Of a stretch of 64,000 nucleotides of DNA, positions 1 through 11,300 are shown in pieces; position 1 is the first letter of the stretch, and every line of letters starts with the position of its first letter. A program made the position numbers and the translations under genes. The stretch is from Deuterostichococcus epilithicus (lineage: Eukaryota; Chlorophyta; Trebouxiophyceae; Prasiolales; Stichococcaceae). Location: positions 682,001 to 746,000 of the forward strand of contig JAVTLE010000017.1 in NCBI GenBank assembly GCA_033439295.1, written 5' to 3'. The notes beneath the pieces were generated by a model, which had not been told where the DNA came from, searched no databases, and worked only from the letters and a program-made list of their open reading frames with translations.

Positions 1-3000
1 GCTCGATGTTGATGGTGGAGGTGTTTGTGGACAGGATGGCGTCCTTGCGGCAGGCCTTTTCCAGGTCCGCAAAGATTGACTGCTTCACCGGCACATTCTG
101 CGCAGCAGAGGTGGGATGGGGTCATGAAACATGGCCTTGGTCAACGGGATCACGTCCGTTCAGCATGCCTTTCCCAGGTCTGCAAAGGTAGACTGTGTTA
201 CGAGGACATGTTGCAGTTGCACTGGAAATGAGGTCGAGTCCAGGCGTCAGGGGATTATATGACGCCGCCTGCTTGCGTCAGCCTTTTCCAGTTCCAGGTC
301 CACCAAAAACAACAGCTTCATTGTCACGTTCCGCGAACAACTGCAACTGCACATGGCTGGCGTATCGAGATGTGCTTCGTGTGTCATGGGAAGGGGCTAG
401 GCAGATGGTGCCCTGCAGCTGGACCGTCCAGATCCGAAACTATGGACTGCGTCAGCGTTTTCTGCAGACACAAGATCCATCAACCACGCCTGCCAGAAGT
501 TTTTGGGCACTAGGACATGCTGAACAGCGTCTCTTGCGGAAGTTGTGTTAAATGAGCAGCTGCCGGCTTTCATCCCTCAATTCGCCTCCTGTGGGCCTTG
601 GGACAGCCTGCAGTAGTCACCTCGACGGCGGCCTCGATGACGAGGTCCACCTTCTGGAAGTCGTCGTATGTGACCGCGCCGGTCAGCCGCCCAGCCGCCG
701 CCTTGGCTGCCGCCTCCGGCAGCCGCCCCTTCTTCACGAACGTCTGCAGGTTGCCCTGGATGCGCTTGATGCCGGCCTGCGCAGTGATGGTGGAAGGTGG
801 ACCTGAGCGTGCTCAGCAGGTGCTTGTCTGCATTCTGAGGTCACCAGCATGCGCCCTGGTGGTGGCCTGCATGATTATCACATCTCAGCCCACATGGTCA
901 GTCGCAGCAGAAGCTGTCTGCCGCAAAGACTGCCCGTCTTCAGAAGGTAGAGCGCTTCGAGCTGAAATACGTTCTGACTTGAGCGACAACCGTCAAAGAA
1001 AGAATGCTTTGACTATGGCTCTTCATCTGAGAAGCCATTGAAGGAACACGCTGCTCTGAGAGCTGTCTGCACAAAGCCGCAAATCGGTGTGTTCCTGCAA
1101 CGTGCCGCGTTTGGCAAGGGCCACGCACTGACAGAATCTGTTCGCTGGGCATGTGTACCGTGACCGCCCCTGATAAGGGCATATTAATGCAGATGTGGAC
1201 GGCGAAGCTGCGCATGAGCGCAAGCATGCATCACCGACACCGCCGTGCATCAATCTTGAACCTTGGGGCAAGTGAGAGCGGCCGGGCATCTTAAGTCGAG
1301 AAGGTTCTGGTTGACATCCTTCAGCACGATGTCTATGGCGATCAGCACAGGGCCTCACTTGGATCCGGCTACATATACAGGGGCTGGATGGTTCCAGGAT
1401 CTTACGTCGAGGAACTTCTGGTTGATCTCCTTCAGCACCACGTCCATGCCGGCGACCAGCGAGGCGGTCGCGATGCCGGAGCCCATCAGGCCGCCGCCGA
1501 GCACCGCCACTGTCTTGATGGGCCGCGCCTTGAGGCTGCCGTCGGTGATACCCTTCACCTGCGGTGGTTGTGAAGGACAACAGATGTCCAATAAAGAGGA
1601 TGGATGTGGGGATGACACAGACTCTGTAATGCAAAACATCGTTCCTGGCAGCAGCTCATCAGCCTGGCAGAGACTGGTGCGGTGGCATACGACTTCTGGA
1701 GTAGCACGCGACGCCACAGCGCGGACGTGCATGCTGCGCAAGGGGCGCATCACCACGACCCAGTCTGCAGACTCTGGGCATCTCAGCAGGTCAGGTGACA
1801 GGGGTGCGGCATTGATGAGTGCCTCTGTCTCAGAGGCGCTCTGATATCTAGGCAGGGGAGTATGCTAGTGTGCAGGGGCCTGCTGGTGAGACATATAACC
1901 TGTTGATCCAGGTGCACACCCTCTGCAAGCAGCGGCTGCAGGCACGTACCTTCGGGTAGGTGCATGCATGCAAGCTACTGGAGGAGGTCGTCAAGAATGA
2001 CAACTGAAAGGTGGTCAAGGACAGATCTATTCGGATAGTTCGCGCACCCGCTGCGTGGAGCGGCTGGCTAGGAAGGTCCACACCAGCGCCTTGTGCACCG
2101 GCAGCGACGCCGCCTTGACGAAGCACTCTGCCTCCTGCGGCAACTCGTGTGGGAGCATTGGGACCATGTGCTGGCAGATGACGCGCATTGGATGCGCAGA
2201 GCACCGGCAGCGCCTCGAGCTGGACAGGGCCCTCCGCCTCCCACATGTGGCATTTGTGACAAGGCATTCAGGGATCGCGGGTTCAGCAGGGCTCGTCCAC
2301 ACGCTGCGGCTTTGCTGCGCAGGCATATCCGTGCGGACTGTAGTGCCGCCCGAAACCCATTGCAGACGCAGCGTGATGCCTGCGCTATCGCGACCCTCGT
2401 TGCCTCACCACCCCAAGCTCCAGATGTCTTGCCCTCCGACAAGGCACCCTGCAGAGTTGCCAGCCACCTTCTGCAGGCCGGCGCAACCGCCAGCCGCAAT
2501 GCCTGAAGCAATCACGTCCGGGTACAGCTGCGGAAGCGCCAGGGCCGCTCCATCAAAAATCTGAGATGGTGATGGTGATGAGGTTGGTGAAGCCCCAAAA
2601 GCCCACCTTCTGCAGGCCTGCGTGGCCGCCGGCAGCGATGCCGGCTGCGATTGCGTCCAGGCACAGCTGCGGGTGCGCCAGCCCCCGGGCCTGCTTGGCC
2701 GCCTGCTGTCGCGCCATGTCCACAACGGCGCTCGCGATCCCAAACTCCTCCAGGCGGTCGGTGCGCGTCAGGCTCTGCACGTACCGCACAGTAGATAGGG
2801 TTTTAGTTTGCATTTCAGTTGGAGGAAGGCGAGAAGGGTCCGTCTTGCCTAATCAGCAGAGAAGGACCGCCTCCTCGACTGCGCCAGCAGCGCGCTGGCA
2901 CAGCCGCCAACAGACTGCACTGCGTCCATTGAGGGCGCTCACTGCAAGCGGTCGCTGCGGCATGTGCTGTGCCGACCCATGCGCATGGCATGTTCACGCC

Positions 3001-5005
3001 CTCCATGCAGCCGCATCGAGGATCAATGCGGCTTCCTGGAGGCTCACACCATGAGCCCAGGTGAAGATGCTGACGCATGAGCCAGCCTGCCAGGGAAGCC
3101 ACGTGTCAGGGCAGAGCTGTGACCATGTGTCTTGATGCGATGCAAAAGGTTGTGCACCTGCATCCGCGGCTTTGTGCCGGCAGCGAGCGCCAGCGCGAGC
3201 GTGCGGGCGGCATCCAGTAATCTGCAAGACGGTGGGCAGCATATGCTCAGAACAAGACATGCGGCGGGTAAAGCATGCGGGCTCAGCGCAGGTTCCTGTG
3301 TTGCTGTGTTGCATGCACTAGCCGTGATGCGCACACGGAGAGTGCAGTCCAGGGGGCAGTGCGCACTACCCGGTGACTGTACGCCCCCGACACCATGGTC
3401 AACGAGCACCAACGAGCTCTCGATCATATGGGCTCAAACTGTTTGACCAGAACCCAGTTTGTAGCCTGCTCGCCTGCTGTGTCAGCCACAGCGTCTACGA
3501 GGAGTTGCTCCGACGCCTGTTGCCGAAAACGGTGCAAATTTGCGGAAATCCTTGTCGTCCAAAAACGCATGTCATAACTGCCGGTCCTCGCTACGGCGTC
3601 GACGAGGCCTGCCTGCCTGGTAGCGCCTGCTTGCCTGAGATAGGCACTCCTGCAGTTTCTTTTTGGTGGATCCGATGAAAAACACAAAGCACACCTGTCA
3701 GCGTCAGCCACAGCGTCCACAAGACCGGCCTTCAGGGCCTCCTTGCCGGAGATGGGCTTGGACGTCAGCATCATGCGCGCTGCTGCCTCAACGCCCACGA
3801 GCCGCGGCAGCCGCTGTGTGCCGCCAAAGCCAGGGATGATGCCTGCGGAGGGGACAACAATTGTAGGAATGGGTTGCTGCGCAGCACAATCGCAGGGTCA
3901 GACCTGGCACCGTTGTGGGGTGCGCTCGTCAGAAGTACCTGGCACCCCGAGGACACTGAAGCAGCTGCTTCCGCATGCTCCGGCAGCATAGAAGCAAGTT
4001 GGGCAGGCGACCACAGACTGGATGTCCGAATCCACTTGTCCCTTCAATGACACCGCACAGTAGCCAGCAACAGACTGGGCGAGCTACACACCCAGCTGCA
4101 GCTCTGGCAGGCCCATCTTCGCATCAGGCGCCGCCACCCGCGCATTGCACGCCATGGCCAGCTCGCAGCCGCCGCCCAGGGCCACGCCCGTCACCGCTGC
4201 AGGGTTGATTCCGACACAAGCATCTGATGCAAGTCGGTTCAGGCGGATGGCGTCACGGCGGCGGCACCGGCGCCGGCACACAGATAGGGTGCATCTTTGC
4301 GCAGGCGCCTGGTGAAAACTCTGTAGGTGCTCAGCAGGTTGCTCGCCATTCAGGGTGTGGAACATGTTTGTCAGAGCATCTTTGACACAGCCGTTTTCAA
4401 GCTGGGGCATGACCAACCAGTCGCATGACGCCGCCGTGACCCCTAACGCCTTGCATCATGCATGAAATGTTGTCAAGCTAGCACATAACACAGTGCTAGG
4501 CCTGCATCACCTGCAACGGTGGGCTTGGGGCCAGACTCCACGAGGCCGTTGAACTTCTCATTGACGCTGCCGTCCAGCGGCGCGCCCGCCGCAAATGACT
4601 TGATGTCCGCACCCGCCGAAAAGTTTTTGCCGGCGCCTGTCAGCACGATGGCTTGCACGCCATCGTCCGCGTGCGCGGCACGCAGGCAGTCGAAGAGGCT
4701 GGACAGCACTGCGGCCGCCAGAACAGTTGACCCACATCAACCCGATGTGCTGAGTCAGCACCGAGCAGTCACATAGTTTCTTCAGGCTGCGCGCCCTTAT
4801 GGAAGCAAGCATGGGTGCTTGATGTCGTAGTGAACCAATAGCAAGTTGCAATAGTGCGTTTTGGTTACAGCCGCAAGTAGGACAAGGTATGCGATGTCTT
4901 GTCTGGGTGCGGCAACGAACCTGCAGCGCCGAGTGCGTTGACCGGTGGGCTGGCAAGGGTAATGACGGCCACACCATCAGCGTTCTTCTGTAGGTTGCAC
5001 GCCAT
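1..5005 (-). CDS. MFP2: Peroxisomal fatty-acid beta-oxidation multifunctional protein (enoyl-CoA hydratase / 3-hydroxyacyl-CoA dehydrogenase), 3' part missing
   Basis: Plant MFP2/AIM1-type enzyme that hydrates 2-enoyl-CoA and then oxidises the 3-hydroxyacyl-CoA in peroxisomes. Exons in transcript order: 4921-5005, 4511-4708, 4092-4196, 3695-3842, 3158-3221, 2607-2774, 2048-2134, 1406-1558, 621-776, 97 to the edge. All phases agree, giving 420 codons so far. The ATG at 5005 follows an in-frame TAG in the leader. The hydratase half shows the oxyanion-hole stretch [10 protein letters not shown] and both catalytic glutamates ([10 protein letters not shown] and LPELQLG), followed by [12 protein letters not shown]. 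The linker has [13 protein letters not shown] and [14 protein letters not shown]. The dehydrogenase half has the NAD-binding loop [12 protein letters not shown] and the conserved [21 protein letters not shown]. The rest of the dehydrogenase and any C-terminal peroxisomal signal lie outside the window. Several introns contain decayed copies of exon edges. Family assignment is secure. Confidence 0.95.
1270..1470 (-). repeat. Tandem junction duplication at the 3' end of the MFP2 153-base exon
   Basis: The last 60 bases or so of the exon 1406-1558 (coding [12 protein letters not shown]) recur, diverged, about 113 bases downstream in the transcript, at roughly 1291-1350. The copy lies in the intron and is not needed for the reading frame. 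Confidence 0.7.
2450..2690 (-). repeat. Tandem junction duplication at the 3' end of an MFP2 linker exon
   Basis: The exon end at 2607-2690 (coding [22 protein letters not shown]) has a second copy at about 2456-2548 in the following intron, still readable as [21 protein letters not shown]. The offset is about 145 bases. Only the 2607-2774 copy keeps the phase of the flanking exons. Confidence 0.75.
3479..3745 (-). repeat. Three tandem copies of the donor-side edge of the fourth MFP2 exon
   Basis: The exon end coding [12 protein letters not shown] at 3695-3745 is followed in the intron by two decayed copies, near 3583-3640 and 3479-3540, about 104-112 bases apart. Each still reads partly as LVDAVA on the minus strand. 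Confidence 0.75.
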
Positions 5006-5395
5006 GTCGGCTGCTATGACTGTCTGCTATCTAGTGACGACACCTCCTGGCAGCGACTCGGGCCAACCGGTTGGAAGAGGACCGCTGTAGCCGATGTAGC
5101 TCCAGATAGAACAGCAGTTGGACTGTCACGAGATGGTGGCAATCGAGAAGCACAAAAGCTGGGCTGATGTCCTGATGAGTTACGTGGGCTTCAAGGAAGC
5201 TAGCCGGCCTACTGCTGGAGAGTCCTGAGTCTTGTTGAGTGTACACATTTCCTGCACAGGTTGCTCTCACATCTCATGAACGTATTCTTCCCCCCGAGAC
5301 GTGAATATCCTCCCGACACCAGGAACGCCATCAGCTGTGAAACCACCAGTCGGCACGCATCGTGATGCTGCTGACGCCGCACAGGACCGCCGGCC
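5006..5395. other. Intergenic spacer, MFP2 5' flank and polymerase 3' flank
   Basis: About 390 bases between the polymerase stop and the MFP2 ATG, both genes on the minus strand. It must hold the polymerase 3' UTR and the MFP2 promoter. No TATA box, RNA gene or long open frame was recognised. Confidence 0.5.
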
Positions 5396-8300
5396 TCATG
5401 GCACATCAAGCGGTTGCATGCTGCCCCATCGGCGGCCGCACTCCAGGCTCACCCGCAGCGGCACCGCCAGCTGCGCCGCGCCTACAGCACACACGACGTC
5501 CGTCTCAGACCTGATGTTGACCTGCTGCTGCTTGACGTGCTCCTTGGAAGGAATGTACATGTGCGTGAGAAGCATGCGGTTGGACGGACAGGGCAGTACA
5601 AGCACAAGTGAGACTGTATCCTGCAGCCCGGCTTCGTGAGCGTGTGCAGGCTCAGGTAATGGGTGACAAACGTGATGGCCGACCTGTCAGAGGCTGCATG
5701 TAAAAGTCAGCTGAGCAAGACCCTGAAGCCTTCGCCACACTGACCTTCCATGGTGGCCCTGACAGCCGAAGCGACATCAGGCAGCCGCGGCTCAGGCACC
5801 TCGAACAGCAGCTCGTCGTGGATTTGCGCCAGGAGGCGCGCACACGGCAGCCCTGTAGCACCGGCAGATTGATGAGGAATCAGTAAATTACTGACGGCAG
5901 CCCGGCAGCCCCTCGAACAGGCAGTTCGCAGATAGGCTTGCCCCAGCAGCCACGCCAGCGGCTAACAATCATTTTTTCAACTGTTAGGTTGCTGGCAGGC
6001 CTGCTTCTTGCAGTCAGAACCGATTGCACAGGTCTGGCAGACCGAGAACCCTAATACCGCGCCAAAGTCAGGAGACCAGCCCGCAGTCGCACGGCACGTA
6101 GTAGTAACATTGATCGCTTGAAGCGCTGCCGCCACAGTGCAAGCAAAATGGCCGCCGAGTTTGCAGCCGCCCAGCCTGTGGCGAGCGCAGAGCAGCCCAC
6201 CATCTGCCACAGTCGCAGGCCACGCAGGCCATACGCACATGCAGAGCACATTGGGTGCTCGCTCCGTATACAAGGGATTTAGAGGGATTGATTAGTTTCT
6301 ATGTTCCAGCACAGCTTAAGAAACTATAGGTTAGTACTAGTTCATCAAATCATTGCAGATTCAACTATACAGAGCCCCAGCGCCAGTCGGCGACGCACCT
6401 GCGGCGGCCTCCGCCATGGCATGCTGCGACCAAGCCACCATGGCTGCCTTGATGATGTCCGCCGCGCTGCCCTGTAGCAAGTTTTGCATCACAGTCGATT
6501 CGACATCGCTCGGTTGCATCACGCGCACTGAAGCGGCTGAACCAGCGCATCAGCAGTCAAACCGGCAGCATGCATTTTGGTAGCATCGAGCGCTTCAGCA
6601 CGCTGCTGCAGTGCCAGTCTGCGATCACCGGCCCTGAAACGAGCAGCACCGGTGAGGCTCTGTCCGTGCTTCGGCGAATTTAAAACCTAGTCGCACCTGC
6701 ACTACGCTGTTGACCGCCTTGCGCTCCGCTTCCGCTGCTTCCCTGCATGATACAGGACTGGCGTGCTCAGCCCAGCCCAATCTGGATCAGCTGTCGCACC
6801 CTGGTGTGCGCCTCCGCAGGTCTGTTTGGCGCCTGATGCCCAAGCACAGAGAATTTGGTGGGCCTTCCATTCATTGCCATCGCCGGTGCGAAGAGTTCCG
6901 TCCCAGTGCGCTCAGAACATCCTATCGACCGTCCTCTCAACCGCTCTTCGAAAGGACCCCGCCTGCTGTCGGACGAGTGGATGCCCTTGAGCGGCCGGCG
7001 GCGGCCGCTGATGGTGTGCACCTCGCCGCCCAAGTGCGCCGCCCTCTTGGTCGTCTCGATGAATCGCGACACCTGCTGCCAAACCCACTGCTTCATGGCA
7101 TCGGCCACAACAGCACGATGGAGGGTCTTGCGATTGCCGCTGCGTCTGCCCGCGTGAAGTCACTGGCAATGCCACAGAGGCCGAGCGGCGCCCATTGGCG
7201 TTGGCCCAGGCCCAGACAGTTGTTGCCGGGGACATCAGCTACATGTTGCAGAGAACACTCGCAGGAAAGGGGCGGGGCGGCATCCGGGCGGAAAGCTTAC
7301 GCCAAATGTAAACTACCAGACACTGCTGTCCGCGTGGCCGCATGTCTTTCGACGGGCATGGCTACGGAGACATGCGGGATTGCACTCCGAAATCCGTGCA
7401 GAACGATGGGCTGAGTCTGTAACGCCGGCGCCCAGCTGCTGCGCCAGGCCAGGCGGCTCGCAGCCACGCGTGTCGGACACGCGCACATCTTTCTTGCTCT
7501 AACTCTTCAGCTGTGAGCGCTTCTGGTTTCTGGGGGCGCGGTCCCGGGGGCGCACCCCGGGAAAGCCCGCGAGGAAGGACGAGATGAGGCGCTGCGCGTC
7601 CGCCACGCACACGCCCAGCTGCTGCGCCAGGCCCGGCGGCCCGCGGCCGTAGATGACGCTGTAGACGCAGGCCTTGGCCTTACTCCGCTCGGCGGAGCTG
7701 ACCGCCTCCGGCGCGCCTACACGACGGGGAGAAGGGAGCATGATGGGTGTGGCCTGCCAGTGAACAGTTTTGCAAGGAAATTATCAGGCCCCAGCTGCAG
7801 CAACCCGCTGTAGACGCAGGCTCTGGCCCTGGAGCGGTCAGCGGGGCTGACTGCTTCTGGCGCGCCTGCAGCGGGAGGAAAGAAGGAATGTGATTTCCCC
7901 CGGCTTTTTGAGTGCCCAAGGGCACAACTGCAGCCCCACGGCTGCTGTTTGGATGCAGTCTGGCCGCCGTGCAGCCAGACCGTGGTGATCATGCGGAACA
8001 CGCCGCACATGGAAGCAAGGTCCGCGATGGGTGACGCTGTCGCCGTGCAGCCAGGTGGCATTGTTGACCACATGCAAGCAGAAGACGCGCGGTCGCCGCC
8101 GTGCAGCCAGGCAGATGCGATCACGGCTGTGTTTACGCCGTGTAGGCAAGGGCGCCTCAGCAGGCCGCCCAGCAAGTGGGTTTGGAAAGTAAAAGGGCGC
8201 ACAGGCGCCGCCGTGCAGCCAGGCAGACGCGATCAGGCGGAACACGTCGCCCGCGGTGCCGCCGCGGCCTAGCAGCTGCCGCAGCCGACCGTCACCGCTC

Positions 8301-11300
8301 AGGTGCGCCAGCACGCGCAGCTCGACCTGGGAGTAGTCGGCTGCAAGCAGCACGCAGCCTGCAGCAGACAAAATTCGAATTAGGATGCATATTGGTCGCC
8401 GCTCTACTGATTGCCAGTAGCCGGGGGGGCGCAGCTGGACCTGGGAGTGCTCGGCTGCCAGCAGCGCACAACCTGCAGCGGATGGCAGTGGAGGTCTGTG
8501 TGTTAGGGGAGCCGTCGAGTGTCGCCCTTCATGTGTAGGCCGTTGCCGATGACAAGCAGCCTGCCGCGACGGGGAATAGGTGCAAGATGAAGCCGTGCAG
8601 ATGCGTGCCGCCAGCAGTCTGCAATCTGAGGCGGCAGGGAAGAAGCATCACGCTAGGGCTGAAGGCCTGCTCACTGATGTGCGCATAGTGCTCGATTGTG
8701 TTTCGGAAGGTTGGTGTTGATGTCCATAGTGGCAATGCACAATGTAAGCTCGAAGTTGAGCTCTGCTGTCGAGTGTGCTGTATGTTCCGGCTAGGCAGGC
8801 GGCGCCCTGCACGCAATCTTCCCACGCGACGCCTCCCAGAGCACAGTGGCCCGGGTCCAGAGCGCTGTGGGGAGACTGCCACGAAATTGCACACCAGGAG
8901 TGCAGCCTTTGCTGCAGCGCTGCGCTGCAGAAAAGTCACCGCCACGGGCGTCGCGCATGATGACCCGCGCCAGCGCCAGAGCAGCCCATGCTGGCCGTGC
9001 GCAACAGAGAAGACAAGCCGCACGCGAGGTCCAGCAGTGATAATCTGCAGTGCCAGAGTGCTGTGCAGCAGGAGAACAGCTCACCAGGGGCCGCCACGAA
9101 GGCGTCGCGCACGTTGACGCGCGCCAGCGCCGGCAGCGCCAGCTGACTGATCGCATCGTCCCCCTCCTCGCCTGCTGCCCCGCCCACGCCACCCTCCTCG
9201 CCGAGCTTGTACTTGGTTACCGCCTGCGACACAATGTACAGAAGATGTGTTTGCGGAGCACGCTGCATCAGCAGCTGTGGGGGAGCAAGGGTTGGGCGTG
9301 GCAGCACCAGCTGGCTGAGCGCATCCTCCCCTGACCATGACTTTCCCCTCGCCTCCGCCCTCACATTCACCCAGCTTGTATTGAGCATTTGCCTGTAAAG
9401 CACCAAGTAACACCAGAATCTATTTTCAGTTACACGTGCCAGTTGCATGTAGACTGAGCGCGTCAACCCAATACTTCGCCTCTCATATTGCCTCGCCACG
9501 GCCGCTGCCGTCGCTGGGTCCCTCGCCTTTCCCGGCTTGCAGATTCATCACTGCGCATGCAAGGCGTTTGTGGCAGAAGCTACGTACACGTTGCGGCAGT
9601 ACTTCACATGCCACGAGCCTGCCTTGCTAGTTTGGGTACTGGCCACGTCCTCAAGTCGGCACTTCACTAGTGGTGCAGCAACCGGCGCACTACGTTTTTT
9701 GAATCTTGTGGTTTCGAAACACATCCGTGAAGAGTGAAGGACATCAGACCTTCGAGGGCGGGGCTTGCACCTGGAGGTTGGGTATAGTGCAGGACAGGCG
9801 GCCGGTTGCCACAGCAGTCTGCTGCCAGCGGCACCGCACTCGGGTCGTGAGACCGCCGCCGCCGCCGCCGCCGCCGTCCGCCGCCTCTCGCATGGCCGCA
9901 ACCGCCCACGTCGGCTGCACGTACTTGGTCAGCACGTTCTGCAAGAAGCGCGGCACCGCTCCTCATTCCCGGTGGGGACCTCTGGACATTGAGATGGCTG
10001 CGCGGCACACAGCTGCGGCATCCGTCAGGCAGCCGAGCGGTGCCGGTCGCAGGATATCGAGGAGTTACAATGCTGCGGCCTGACTGAGGGTCCCGAGGTG
10101 AGGTCTGCACATCCGAAAGACATATTAGAGCAACCAAATTGTGATGGCAGCATGCATAGGTACGGACAGGCAGTGCAAACAAGTATGCTAGCCTTCAATG
10201 CGGTGGCCAAACCTGCATGGCACGAAACTCTAACACAAGCGCCGGCAGCGGACACGCCACGTTCTGGTCCAAGAACTTCAGCGCTGCCACATCGGTCGGC
10301 ACATGTGTCTTGGCCTGCGACCTGCATGCATGCTCATATTCCGCTGGCAGTTGCAGTTGGCATCAAGACTTCTGCATCATCAGGCAGCTGTGATAGTCTT
10401 TGTGAAAGGAGCCTCAGTTACCCCTTGCAGCTCGTTCACAACTGCATCTTGCACGGCACTGCAGGCTGTGCATGCGGCAGCGGCATGAAAGCTGCATGCG
10501 GCACTTCCCGCACGAAAGCGGCGCAGCAGCCGTCGGCAGGGCTGCAGGGGCCCACCTGCCGGGCCGCTCCGGCGGCGGCGGCAGCTGCAGGTCCGTGTAC
10601 AGCGCCTCGGACAGCTGCGTGGGCGACGCCAGCTTGAAGGGGCGGCCCACCAGGCGGTGCGCCTCCGCCTACCATACGGGAGGTTGGGTTCAGTGGATTG
10701 GAAGAGGAGTTCAGCATTGGTCAAGTAACGAACAAGCGACCATCTGGAATGGGCGGCCCACCAGGCGGTGCGCCTCCGCCTGGGTGGTTTGAATTCCATT
10801 TCAGCAGCTGTGAATTGAGATGGTAGTTCAGCCTGGACACGTGTCGAAGCAGAAACCAGCTCGAAGCGCGGTCCCCAGTAAGCGGTTCGCATCCGCCTGC
10901 CGGGCACATGGGTCAGGGACTGAGGATGAGGATGGCGCACGTCGAAAGGGCAGAGGTTTGCCGCAGCTTGACAAGTGATGCAAGGGAATATAGGATCGGA
11001 GCATTGCGACACTGCAGTCGGGTGGGGGCTGCTGCAAAGCAGCATCCTAGGTCATGGTGTCGGCTGGAGCCATTGCGCCAGGCTGGAATGTGGACCCGCT
11101 CCCACTGAGACACGCTCGTTGTGCGTGCCATCAAACACAATCTGCACAGGTCGATGCAGTGCCCAGTGTTACATGGCGTCCATGCAGCTGCGCCATGCAC
11201 TGTGTCGCACCTCAATGGCGGCGCAGCGCTGCTCCAGCGCCGAGGCGTGGCCCTGCAGCACGCCCGGCTCAAAGCCTGCACAATCACCAAATTGCTTTCA

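Noticed and set aside
7960-8250. CRISPR-like or minisatellite array
   Set aside because: The copies match a neighbouring exon, spacing is uneven and the genome is nuclear eukaryotic, so junction duplication explains it better.
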